Shown here: positions 1 to 5,959 of the stretch, in pieces | Position numbering within the stretch: position 1 is the stretch's first letter | How the letters are laid out: each line of letters begins with the position of its first letter | Assembly (NCBI GenBank): GCA_012964265.1 | Contig: DTUH01000265.1 | Coordinates: 1 to 6,089, forward strand | Reading direction: 5' to 3' | DNA length: 6,089 nucleotides | Source of the DNA: Candidatus Lambdaproteobacteria bacterium | GTDB taxonomy: Bacteria; SAR324; NAC60-12 | The notes under the pieces: model-generated | Told to the model about the DNA's origin: nothing | What the model saw: only the letters and a program-made list of their open reading frames with translations | Databases searched by the model: none | Position numbers and translations under genes: made by a program

Positions 1-1469
1 TTGGAATGAGTGTTTTCAATATTGTGGGATTGCCGGACGGAACGATCAAAGAAAGCAGGGATCGAATTTTGTCTGCAGTCAACAATTCAGGATTCAGTTT
101 TCCTGTCCGGAGGGTGGTGGTCAATCTTGCCCCGGCGCCTTTACGGAAAATCGGTTCCGGGTTTGATTTACCGATTGCCCTGGCGTTGTTGGGTACAATG
201 GGGTTGTTTCCACCGGAAAACTTGAACCGCGCAATGGTTGTTGGAGAATTGTCGCTCGACGGTGAAATCCGGCCTGTGCGTGGGATTTTACCTGTTGCAG
301 TAGCTACGCGTGATCATAAGTTGGAACAGTTAATTCTGCCAAAGGCCAATGAAGCAGAAGCCGCAGTTGTCGAAGGGATAAGAAGAGTCCCGGTTTCAAC
401 ACTCTCTGAAGTGGTAGAGTATTTGAAAGGCGATTTAGAAATCACTCCGATTGATTATGATCCGCAATCTCTTTTTTCTCAGAAACAGATTTATGAAGAG
501 GATTTCCAGGATGTAAAAGGGCAAGAGCACGTCAAGCGGGCACTCGAAGTTGCTGCCGCCGGTTCTCACAATTTGCTGATGCTTGGTCCACCGGGTTCTG
601 GAAAAACGATGCTTGCCCGCCGCATGAGCACAATCCTGCCGCGTCTCAGTTTTGACGAAGCACTGGAATGCACGAAAATTCACAGCATCGCAGGCTTAAT
701 TCCATCCGGAACAGCATTGATCGCCCAGCGCCCATTCCGTTTTCCGCACCACACCATTTCACAAGCTGGACTGGTAGGCGGTGGAAGCATCCCTGGGCCG
801 GGTGAAATATCGTTATCACACAATGGAGTTTTGTTTCTTGATGAATTTCCGGAATTTCCTCGCGCCACTCTCGAATTGCTCCGGCAACCTTTGGAAGACG
901 GAAAACTGACGATTTCACGGGCAGCAATGTCTTTGGAATTTCCATGTGATTTCATGCTGTTAGCATCGATGAATCCCTGTCCATGCGGTTATCACGGAGC
1001 CCCTTCCGGTCAAGGTGAAAACCGACGTGAATGTAATTGTCCTCCACAACAAATTCAAAAATACCGCGCCAAAATTTCCGGACCGCTGCTGGATCGCATT
1101 GACATACACCTCACTGTACCTGCTGTTGAATATGAAAAACTTACAGAAGCTCGGCAGGGTGAGTCTTCCAAAAATATCAGGGAACGTGTGGTCAGGGCAC
1201 GTCAAATTCAGGAAGCGCGATTTCAAAATTCCTCGACCCGTAATAACTCCGGAATGACCCGCAAGGAACTGGAACTTCACGCCCAGCTTTCAGATTCTTC
1301 GCGTAAAATTCTGGAACAGGCAATGACCAAAATGGGCTTGAGTGCCAGAGCCTATGACAGAATCCTCAAAGTTGCACGTACCTTAGCCGATCTGGCGGAG
1401 CAACAAAACGTCGAAACACTGCATGTCGCAGAGGCTATTCAGTATCGAAATTTGGATCGACCGATTTAA
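1..1469 (+). CDS. comM: ComM/YifB-family AAA+ ATPase (Mg-chelatase-like), 5'-truncated by window edge
   Basis: This is a YifB/ComM protein; in naturally competent bacteria ComM is a hexameric helicase that helps incoming DNA recombine by branch migration, while many YifB homologues are uncharacterised. The first Met in view (position 6) is not the true start: the preceding Gly codon and the following residues GMSVFNIVGLPDG align with the internal GLPxFxIVGLPD motif of the family, so about 27 N-terminal residues lie outside the window. Numbering from that Met, a ChlI-like N-terminal domain spans about 1-145. It is followed by the AAA+ core with Walker A GPPGSGKT (194-201), Walker B FLDE (277-280) and the family Cys cluster NPCPCGY (323-329) plus ECNC (342-345), and then LLDRID (361-366). 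The C-terminal Mg-chelatase-like helical domain ends at 487. Total length would be about 515, normal for the family. It is separated by 115 nt from the chelatase gene and is probably not functionally linked to it. Family call is certain; a competence role in this host is inference. Confidence 0.95.
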   Translation, partial: GMSVFNIVGLPDGTIKESRDRILSAVNNSGFSFPVRRVVVNLAPAPLRKIGSGFDLPIALALLGTMGLFPPENLNRAMVVGELSLDGEIRPVRGILPVAVATRDHKLEQLILPKANEAEAAVVEGIRRVPVSTLSEVVEYLKGDLEITPIDYDPQSLFSQKQIYEEDFQDVKGQEHVKRALEVAAAGSHNLLMLGPPGSGKTMLARRMSTILPRLSFDEALECTKIHSIAGLIPSGTALIAQRPFRFPHHTISQAGLVGGGSIPGPGEISLSHNGVLFLDEFPEFPRATLELLRQPLEDGKLTISRAAMSLEFPCDFMLLASMNPCPCGYHGAPSGQGENRRECNCPPQQIQKYRAKISGPLLDRIDIHLTVPAVEYEKLTEARQGESSKNIRERVVRARQIQEARFQNSSTRNNSGMTRKELELHAQLSDSSRKILEQAMTKMGLSARAYDRILKVARTLADLAEQQNVETLHVAEAIQYRNLDRPI

Positions 1470-1523
1470 GAGAAAAAACAAACAAAAGCAAAAAACAAGT
1501 TTTGTAATTTCTTTTAAACAGAC

Positions 1524-1552
1524 TTGAGAGTTTGTTTGCTTCCTGAAAGAAT
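1524..1552 (+). promoter_or_regulatory. weak candidate sigma70 promoter for the chelatase operon
   Basis: TTGAGA (1524-1529, 5/6 to consensus) and AAGAAT (1547-1552, 4/6) are separated by 17 nt in the otherwise featureless A/T-rich gap 1470-1584. Transcription would begin near 1559, just downstream of the GTG at 1555, which would favour the ATG at 1585 as the working start. In A/T-rich DNA such a match can arise by chance. No riboswitch or clear terminator is visible in this gap. Confidence 0.25.
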
Positions 1553-1584
1553 CAGTGGCTTTTGAAAATAAATCTGATATTGAC

Positions 1585-2811
1585 ATGAATTACACTTTCC
1601 CTTTTACTGCAATCGTTGGTCTGGAACTGGCCAAACGATCTTTACTTTATCATGCAATTGATCCTCGGCTCGGCGGTTTATTGCTGATGGGACATCGAGG
1701 TTGCGCGAAAAGCACTTTGGCACGGGCCTTTAGAGAGATATTGCCGGCTTCGGAAACTGCTGAAATCGTGCCGTTTGTTGAGGTTCCACTCGGTACAACT
1801 GAGGACCGTCTGCTGGGATCAATCGACGCGTCACGTTTGCTTGAAAACGGAGAATGGTCGGCACAAACCGGATTGATTCAACAAGCAGACTCCGGCGTAC
1901 TTTACATCGACGAAGTCAATTTGCTGCCAGATCATCTGGTTGATTCTATTTTGGATTCTGCGGCCAGTGGACAACACCGTATTGAGCGCGACGGTCTTTC
2001 AAAAACTGTTAGTGCGCGCTATATTTTGATTGGCTCAATGAATCCGGAAGAAGGTGATTTGCGCCCACAATTAACTGACAGATTCACGCACGGAATTATG
2101 GTGCGTGATGATTTTAGTGTTGAACAGCGCCGCGAAATTGTTCGTCTACGCATGGAATTTGACGACGATCCGCAATTGTTTTTGGTTGAACATCAAAAAA
2201 ATCTGGCACAGCTGAGAGCGAAAATAATTCAAGTTCGGCAGAAATTGAAAAATGTTGAAATTTCGGAAAACCTGCGTACTGAAGTTGCGGAGAAAGCAAC
2301 TGCGTTAAATTTGGAAGGAGTACGTGCCGAACTTGGAGTTCTTCGCACTGTACGCTGTGCGGCGGCGTGGCGCGGGGAAACTACTGTTTCCGCTGGCGAT
2401 CTGGAGGAAGCGTGGATTTTATGTCTCGGACATCGGCAGGAACATTACCCCCCGAAAACTCAAAACTCTAAACCTGAAATTAAACTTCCAAAACCTCCGT
2501 CCGATAAACCGGAACCAAAGCGTCTGCAAATGCCCAAAACTTCAGCATCTCCAACTTCAGCGCTAACTGAAGACATTTCACTTGAATCAGCACAATTTCT
2601 TGCGCACGCTGAACTGGCTTCATGGTGGAAGAGGCCGGAAAAAAAAACAGTCCCCCGATGCCTTCGTCTCCGGAACATCCCGCCCGGTTCCGGCTCATGT
2701 TTCACATGCCCGGCTCTGTTGGAATACTTCTCTAAAGGCTTCACTGCTGAGGGGATGGTCTCCGGGAAAACCGTGGCATCTCCGGTTTCGCAAACCGGCA
2801 AGGCGGCCTAA
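1585..2811 (+). CDS. ChlI/BchI-type AAA+ chelatase subunit, N-terminal half of a frame-split ChlI-ChlD gene
   Basis: AAA+ motor of a magnesium/cobalt chelatase. Such subunits hydrolyse ATP to drive metal insertion by a large ChlH/CobN-type subunit; the cobalamin neighbours make cobalt the likely metal. From the ATG at 1585 the unshifted product is 408 aa. It starts with the family's FPFTAIVG motif, then Walker A GHRGCAKST (36-44), Walker B YIDE (107-110), sensor region SMNPEEGDLRP (151-161) and LTDRF with the Arg at 166. A helical lid follows, and from about residue 290 a Pro/Lys/Ser-rich linker typical of ChlD/BchD proteins. A GTG at 1555 would add 10 residues and has a weak GAAAGA upstream. 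The ATG matches family length better but has no visible Shine-Dalgarno. After about 2650 this frame stays open to 2811 but no longer looks like the family; the homologous VWA half continues in the +1 frame. It could be a stand-alone small subunit, or the first part of a 578-aa fusion if a frameshift occurs. Confidence 0.85.
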   Translation: MNYTFPFTAIVGLELAKRSLLYHAIDPRLGGLLLMGHRGCAKSTLARAFREILPASETAEIVPFVEVPLGTTEDRLLGSIDASRLLENGEWSAQTGLIQQADSGVLYIDEVNLLPDHLVDSILDSAASGQHRIERDGLSKTVSARYILIGSMNPEEGDLRPQLTDRFTHGIMVRDDFSVEQRREIVRLRMEFDDDPQLFLVEHQKNLAQLRAKIIQVRQKLKNVEISENLRTEVAEKATALNLEGVRAELGVLRTVRCAAAWRGETTVSAGDLEEAWILCLGHRQEHYPPKTQNSKPEIKLPKPPSDKPEPKRLQMPKTSASPTSALTEDISLESAQFLAHAELASWWKRPEKKTVPRCLRLRNIPPGSGSCFTCPALLEYFSKGFTAEGMVSGKTVASPVSQTGKAA

Positions 2812-3322
2812 TTTTTGGTTGTTTATGGATGCAAGCCGTTCTACCGGAGTCATCGGCTGCGGTCCTTCCGCACGTTTTTTGAATCAAGCACGTAACGCCA
2901 TCCAAACGCTTGGCGCAAAAACTTTCGGCAGCCGCTTTCACGTTTTGGTACTGCAAAAGGGTAAGGTGAGCTGGTGGATTAAACGCGGAAGTGCGCAGGC
3001 TGTCCGGAAAAATTTGGAGCATCTTACAGTAGCATCCGGAAAAAGTCATTTAACACTCGCCCTGAATCAAATGCGCAATGCAATTCTAAAACAGGGAGTT
3101 TTAAGTGAAGATCGTGTTTTGCTTTGTTCTGACGGAATGCTCAGTCCTGAGACTGAAAAAACTATTCCTGAAAGCAAAAAACGCTTCCGGAAAGCCCTGC
3201 TGAGTCTTTCGGAAAGAGTCCGGAATATAGCGTGGCTGCATCCTCAGTTGCAACGCGGGATGCGTCAGTGGCTTCCGCAATTGGTAAAGGGAACTCCGGT
3301 CCGTCTGATTGCATTGGACTGA
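2582..3322 (+). CDS. ChlD/BchD-type VWA domain, C-terminal half of the frame-split chelatase gene
   Basis: This frame carries the C-terminal part of a ChlD/BchD chelatase subunit. In the family the VWA (integrin-I) domain uses a metal-ion-dependent adhesion site to bind the other subunits. Visible are the basic stretch GRGRKKK, a HARL...TSLKAS segment resembling the ARLDLVATLRAA region of BchD, then WHLRFRKPARRPNFWLFMDA leading into the MIDAS motif DASRS (2828-2842). Later elements are SGKSHLTLAL (the position often held by MIDAS Thr is Ser) and LLCSDGM (the usual TDG motif). The only start candidates in this frame near the overlap are poor: TTG at 2582 or CTG at 2567; an in-frame TAA lies at 2564-2566, and the next ATG is inside the VWA strand. 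There is thus no convincing independent start. It is best read as the continuation of the upstream AAA+ gene by +1 frameshift or loss of one A. Downstream it ends one base before the cobB/cbiA start, so translation of that gene probably depends on ribosomes ending here. Confidence 0.75.
   Translation: MNQHNFLRTLNWLHGGRGRKKKQSPDAFVSGTSRPVPAHVSHARLCWNTSLKASLLRGWSPGKPWHLRFRKPARRPNFWLFMDASRSTGVIGCGPSARFLNQARNAIQTLGAKTFGSRFHVLVLQKGKVSWWIKRGSAQAVRKNLEHLTVASGKSHLTLALNQMRNAILKQGVLSEDRVLLCSDGMLSPETEKTIPESKKRFRKALLSLSERVRNIAWLHPQLQRGMRQWLPQLVKGTPVRLIALD
2612..2650 (+). other. reading-frame transition site with A9 run (candidate programmed frameshift or slippage site)
   Basis: Family-like sequence runs in the first frame up to about 2617 (LESAQFLAHAELA) and is clearly in the +1 frame by about 2700 (HARL...). 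Inside this interval lies a run of nine A at 2639-2647. Removing one A joins the frames as ...KRPEKKQSPDAF..., giving a single 578-aa AAA+-VWA protein from the ATG at 1585. A purine-rich GGAAGAGG (2627-2634) resembling a Shine-Dalgarno sits 4 nt before the run. A second possibility is a one-base change near 2616-2624, which would instead yield ELAHGGRGRKKK, a basic stretch closer to BchD. Whether this is programmed recoding, polymerase slippage, mutation or sequencing error cannot be told from one sequence. Confidence 0.6.
2670..2693 (+). repeat. 7-bp perfect inverted repeat downstream of the A9 run
   Basis: CCGGAAC (2670-2676) and GTTCCGG (2687-2693) pair perfectly around a 10-nt loop. The loop segment TCCCG (2678-2682) is complementary to CGGGA at 2763-2767, so a pseudoknot is conceivable. 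The stem begins 22 nt after the A9 run, farther than the spacing usual for stimulators of -1 frameshifting, so a role in recoding is possible but unproven. CCGG is common in this genome, which raises the chance of an accidental stem. Confidence 0.4.
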
Positions 3323-3323
3323 A

Positions 3324-4694
3324 ATGCGAGTCACAAAAAAAAATAAACACAATGGCCTCATCGTTGCCGGAATGCACAGCAGCGGCGGAAAAACCGCAGT
3401 TACGTGCCTGCTCTTGTCCGCGTTACGAAATCGAAATATCTCGGTACAGCCTTTCAAAGTTGGTCCGGATTACATAGATCCGGGTTTCCATTTTCATTTT
3501 TCCACAAAACATTCTGTAAATCTTGACCCCTGGATCATGGGGCGTGAGCACGTTATTCAGGCAGCTCAACAATTCACGGAAAATGCTTTTGGTATTGCGG
3601 AAGGCGTGATGGGGCTGTTTGACGGTTCTGATCCGACAAACGATTCCGGAAGTACAATGGAAGTAGCACGCTGGCTTGGATGGCCGATTTTGCTGGTGGT
3701 GCCCTGTCGGAATGCCGGACGTTCAGTCACAGCGGCAATTCAGGGTTTTGTTGATGAAGCCGGTGGTCCGGAACATTTTGCGGGAATAATCCTCAATCAG
3801 GTAAACAGTGAAAGCCATGCAAAATATCTGCGCAAAGCCTGTTCTGCCTCAGAAATTCCGGTTTTGGGAGCACTGCCTGAAATGCCTGAACTTGACTGGC
3901 CGGAGCGTCATTTGGGTTTGCAGCCCGGAGTAGAACAAAAACTTACGGAAGCAAAAAAGTTGGCGGAACTTGCTGAAAAATATTTTGATCTCGAACTGCT
4001 TATCAAAAATTTTCCTGTGCTTTCTGTGTCAGCGGCTCAGGTAAAAAAGCAGCGTAGCGCTCTGCCAAAATTCAGCAAGCGAATTGCCGTGGCGCAGGAT
4101 GAGGCATTTCATTTTTATTATGCCGCTAATTTGGAATGGCTCCGGAAACAGGGTGCGGAGATCGTTTCGTTTTCGCCATTGCATGACAGACAAGTTCCTG
4201 AAAATGCGGACGCGCTGATTTTAGGCGGCGGCTTTCCGGAAGTTTTTGCAGAAGAGATTTCGGCCAACAAAAGCATGCTCACTTCTCTTAAAGTAACTGT
4301 GGAATCCGGAATGCCGACTTATGCGGAATGCGGTGGATTGATGGTTTTGGCGGAAGGATTAAAAATAAAATCCGGACAAAGTCTTGCGATGGCGGGAGTT
4401 ATTCCGGGTACAGTTGAAATGACAAAACAACTTCAGCATTTTGGTTACTGCAAAATAGATTTGTCTGAATCAGGTGAAGTGCGCGGTCACGAATTTCATT
4501 ATTCGCATTGGTCCGATGAAACTAAAAAAGCCAATCTTTGGAAAGTTACGCGTCATTCAACCGGAATTACCCGCAGCGAAGGTTACCGTACAGCCAACTT
4601 ACATGCCTCTTACGTTCATCTCTATTTCCCACAGGCGGCTGCTGTGATGCGGAAAATTCTGCATCTGACTCCTGACAAACCGGCACAATGCTGA
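3324..4694 (+). CDS. cobB: cobyrinate/hydrogenobyrinate a,c-diamide synthase (CobB/CbiA)
   Basis: ATP-dependent, glutamine-hydrolysing amidase that converts the a and c carboxylates of the corrin ring to amides during cobalamin synthesis. The 456-aa length is normal. The N-terminal P-loop synthetase domain has GMHSSGGKT (16-24), QPFKVGPDYIDPGFH with Asp49 and Asp52, and EGVMGLFDG with Glu93 and Asp100; these match acidic residues implicated in ATP/substrate binding in CbiA. The C-terminal class-I-like glutaminase has ILGGGFPE, the nucleophile Cys336 in YAECGG, GHEFHYS (388-394) and the catalytic-type His432 in ASYVHLYF. One oddity: the usual LVVD after the P-loop domain strand reads LVVPCRNAGRS. 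I chose ATG 3324, one base after the TGA of the VWA frame; the earlier TTG at 3309 would overlap the stop. Codons 4-7 contain a run of nine A. The chelatase neighbour suggests the ATP-dependent cobaltochelatase route, in which the substrate could be hydrogenobyrinate (CobB); CbiA on cobyrinate is equally compatible with the sequence. The methanogenesis homologue CfbB is unlikely here. Confidence 0.95.
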   Translation: MRVTKKNKHNGLIVAGMHSSGGKTAVTCLLLSALRNRNISVQPFKVGPDYIDPGFHFHFSTKHSVNLDPWIMGREHVIQAAQQFTENAFGIAEGVMGLFDGSDPTNDSGSTMEVARWLGWPILLVVPCRNAGRSVTAAIQGFVDEAGGPEHFAGIILNQVNSESHAKYLRKACSASEIPVLGALPEMPELDWPERHLGLQPGVEQKLTEAKKLAELAEKYFDLELLIKNFPVLSVSAAQVKKQRSALPKFSKRIAVAQDEAFHFYYAANLEWLRKQGAEIVSFSPLHDRQVPENADALILGGGFPEVFAEEISANKSMLTSLKVTVESGMPTYAECGGLMVLAEGLKIKSGQSLAMAGVIPGTVEMTKQLQHFGYCKIDLSESGEVRGHEFHYSHWSDETKKANLWKVTRHSTGITRSEGYRTANLHASYVHLYFPQAAAVMRKILHLTPDKPAQC

Positions 4695-5587
4695 TTGCAG
4701 AACTGGCGGCCCTGGGAGCCGCGCTGTGTTGGGGGCTTAGTGGTTTAATCTCAATCGGCGCAATCCGTAAATTAGGTCCACTGGCCTTTAACAGGGTGCG
4801 GATGTCCCTCGTTTTTTTGATGCTGGCCGGAACCTCTTTGCTGACTGGAGCATGGCTTGATTTTCCGGAATCCACAATTCCAACGCTGATGATTTCAGGA
4901 CTTATCGGCATTTTCCTGGGTGACACCGCTCTTTTTGGTTCTTTGCAGCGTTTGGGTCCGAGTCGAGCCGCAGTGGTTTTTGCACTTCATGCACCGATGA
5001 CGGTGATTATGGGCTGGTTCCTTTTGGGTGAACATCTGGAAGTGCTGACTTTGGCCGGTTGCGGAATAGTTACAACAGGTGTAATAATTGCTATTCTTGG
5101 TCGAAAGAGTAACGAAGAACCGCAAAACATGGATTCTACGCAGGGACGTCTGCGTTATGGTATTCTACTGGGACTGCTTGGAGCATTTGGACAAGCTGCG
5201 GGTGCGATTATCGCCAGGCCGGTCATGGCGGAAGGAGTAGATCCTGTGACCGCATCTGCAGTCAGGGTTGGAATTGCCGCTCTCTGCCTTATTTTTACCG
5301 GTTTTATTCCCAATCCTCTTTTTCGTTCAAAGACAGCTTTTACTTTAAAATTATTGGCTGTGATCATAATCAGCGGATTTTTAGCAATGGGAGTCGGAAT
5401 GACTCTTCTCCTGTATGGACTGGCAATTGGAGATGCGGGAGTTGTAGCCACACTTTCAGCCACAACTCCGGTAATGATTCTACCATTACTCTGGATCACC
5501 ACCGGAATACGGCCGCCATTAATAGCCTGGATCAGTGCTGTAGTAACTGTGCTTGGAATTGCTTTGATTACAATTTCCTGGAATTAA
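4688..5587 (+). CDS. EamA/DMT-superfamily permease, translationally coupled to cobB
   Basis: A 299-aa polytopic inner-membrane protein with the two-repeat architecture of drug/metabolite transporters (EamA domains), about ten hydrophobic segments. Repeat 1 starts at the N terminus with the typical small-residue/ALCWGLSG helix and continues to about residue 138. A hydrophilic connector (GRKSNEEPQNMDSTQGR) separates it from repeat 2, which begins LRYGILLGLLGAFGQAAG and ends LGIALITISWN. The ATG sits inside the cobB terminus as ATGCTGA, a 7-nt overlap, so the two are almost certainly cotranslated. No strong Shine-Dalgarno is visible, which fits coupling. Substrate cannot be read from the sequence: DMT proteins carry sugars, amino acids, nucleosides and others. 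The tight coupling to a corrin amidase suggests, as inference only, movement of a cobalamin-pathway solute. Confidence 0.9.
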   Translation: MLIAELAALGAALCWGLSGLISIGAIRKLGPLAFNRVRMSLVFLMLAGTSLLTGAWLDFPESTIPTLMISGLIGIFLGDTALFGSLQRLGPSRAAVVFALHAPMTVIMGWFLLGEHLEVLTLAGCGIVTTGVIIAILGRKSNEEPQNMDSTQGRLRYGILLGLLGAFGQAAGAIIARPVMAEGVDPVTASAVRVGIAALCLIFTGFIPNPLFRSKTAFTLKLLAVIIISGFLAMGVGMTLLLYGLAIGDAGVVATLSATTPVMILPLLWITTGIRPPLIAWISAVVTVLGIALITISWN

Positions 5588-5610
5588 GAAAAGTATGCTG
5601 TGTTTTTTAC

Positions 5611-5638
5611 TTGCCAAAAAAAAAGAGCTTGTTATACT
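5611..5638 (+). promoter_or_regulatory. sigma70-type promoter for the cobalamin riboswitch leader
   Basis: TTGCCA (5611-5616, 5/6 match) and TATACT (5633-5638, 5/6 match) are spaced by 16 nt, with an A-tract in the spacer. The predicted start near 5645 is just ahead of the first riboswitch stem at 5647, exactly where such a promoter should be. No clear terminator for the preceding permease gene is visible in 5588-5610, so read-through into the leader is possible. Confidence 0.75.
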
Positions 5639-5646
5639 CACTTGAA

Positions 5647-5838
5647 TCAAGGTGATTCGTGCAGCAGAACAATTGTTGCAATGCTGTGTGGATTTGAAGG
5701 GAATTCCGTGTGAATCGGGAACTATCCTCGTAACTGTGATTGGAAAATATAAAAACATAAGCCACTGAAAATGAATGCAATGTTTGTTTTTGGGAAGGCG
5801 TTTTTGTTCACTTCCAGAAGTCAGGAGACCGGCCTTGA
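5647..5838 (+). promoter_or_regulatory. cobalamin (B12) riboswitch aptamer
   Basis: The conserved elements of the cobalamin aptamer occur in order. The 5' half of P1 with GGTG (TCAAGG at 5647-5652, GGTG 5651-5654) is followed by AAGGGAA (5697-5703), then the TGTGAAT...CGGGA...CCTCGTAACTGTGA core (5709-5739). AGCCACTG (5760-5767), GGGAAGGC (5792-5799) and the B12 box AGTCAGGAGACCGGCC (5819-5834) come next. P1 closes perfectly: TCAAGG with CCTTGA (5833-5838). In the B12 box, the usual CCTGCC ending reads CCGGCC. Riboswitches of this class bind adenosylcobalamin or related cobamides and switch off the downstream gene, here the one at 5960. Distance from the aptamer to that start codon is about 120 nt, leaving room for an expression platform. 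Confidence 0.95.
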
Positions 5839-5874
5839 AATTTCCAAACAGACTGTTCGAGGCAAATAGTTACT

Positions 5875-5907
5875 GGAATCAACAGCTTGCTGTGATCCCA
5901 ATTTTCT
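5875..5907 (+). terminator. candidate regulated intrinsic terminator in the riboswitch expression platform
   Basis: ACAG (5882-5885) and CTGT (5890-5893) form a stem around CTTG. It extends past a bulged A and one mismatch through GGAATC (5875-5880) against GATCCC (5894-5899). A short T-rich tract TTTTCT follows at 5902-5907. Upstream CTGTT (5853-5857) could alternatively pair with AACAG (5881-5885) and break the stem, as an antiterminator would. The T tract is short and starts 2 nt after the stem, so termination strength is uncertain. Confidence 0.45.
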
Positions 5908-5938
5908 GCTTGTCTTCCATGTTTGTTTCAAACGCTAA

Positions 5939-5953
5939 TCCTTAAAAAAGGAG
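5939..5953 (+). promoter_or_regulatory. ribosome binding site for the gene at 5960, within a small potential hairpin
   Basis: AAGGAG (5948-5953) is a strong Shine-Dalgarno 6 nt before the ATG at 5960 and fixes that start. TCCTT (5939-5943) can pair with AAGGA (5948-5952) over a four-A loop, which would hide the ribosome binding site. This is a weak local hairpin that might add translational control to the riboswitch, or may be incidental. Confidence 0.6.
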
Positions 5954-5959
5954 TTATTT

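Noticed and set aside
1482..1505. ACAAAA/TTTTGT inverted repeat after comM as a terminator
   Set aside because: Six A/T-dominated pairs with a 12-nt loop, no GC-rich stem and an interrupted T tract; too weak to call in such A/T-rich DNA.
1470..1584. A second cobalamin riboswitch ahead of the chelatase operon
   Set aside because: The gap is only 115 nt, lacks the B12 box and all aptamer core motifs.
2582..2584. TTG as a genuine independent start for a separate ChlD-like gene
   Set aside because: Only a distant GAAG upstream, a rare start codon, and the frame-2 residues before the GRGRKKK stretch look less like the family than the overlapping frame-1 residues; kept only as a nominal boundary for the VWA half.
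2460..2801. Long minus-strand open frames opposite the chelatase linker
   Set aside because: No recognisable domain, no ribosome binding site, and they lie opposite sequence with clear + strand family homology; shadow frames.
3232..3477. Open frame spanning the chelatase/cobB junction in the third + frame
   Set aside because: Overlaps confident coding in other frames (VWA end and CobB P-loop) and has low-complexity, non-family-like sequence.
5588..5610. AAGTA...TACTT repeat plus T6 after the permease gene as a terminator
   Set aside because: Five weak pairs with a loop of about 14 nt, and the T run lies inside the loop rather than after the stem.
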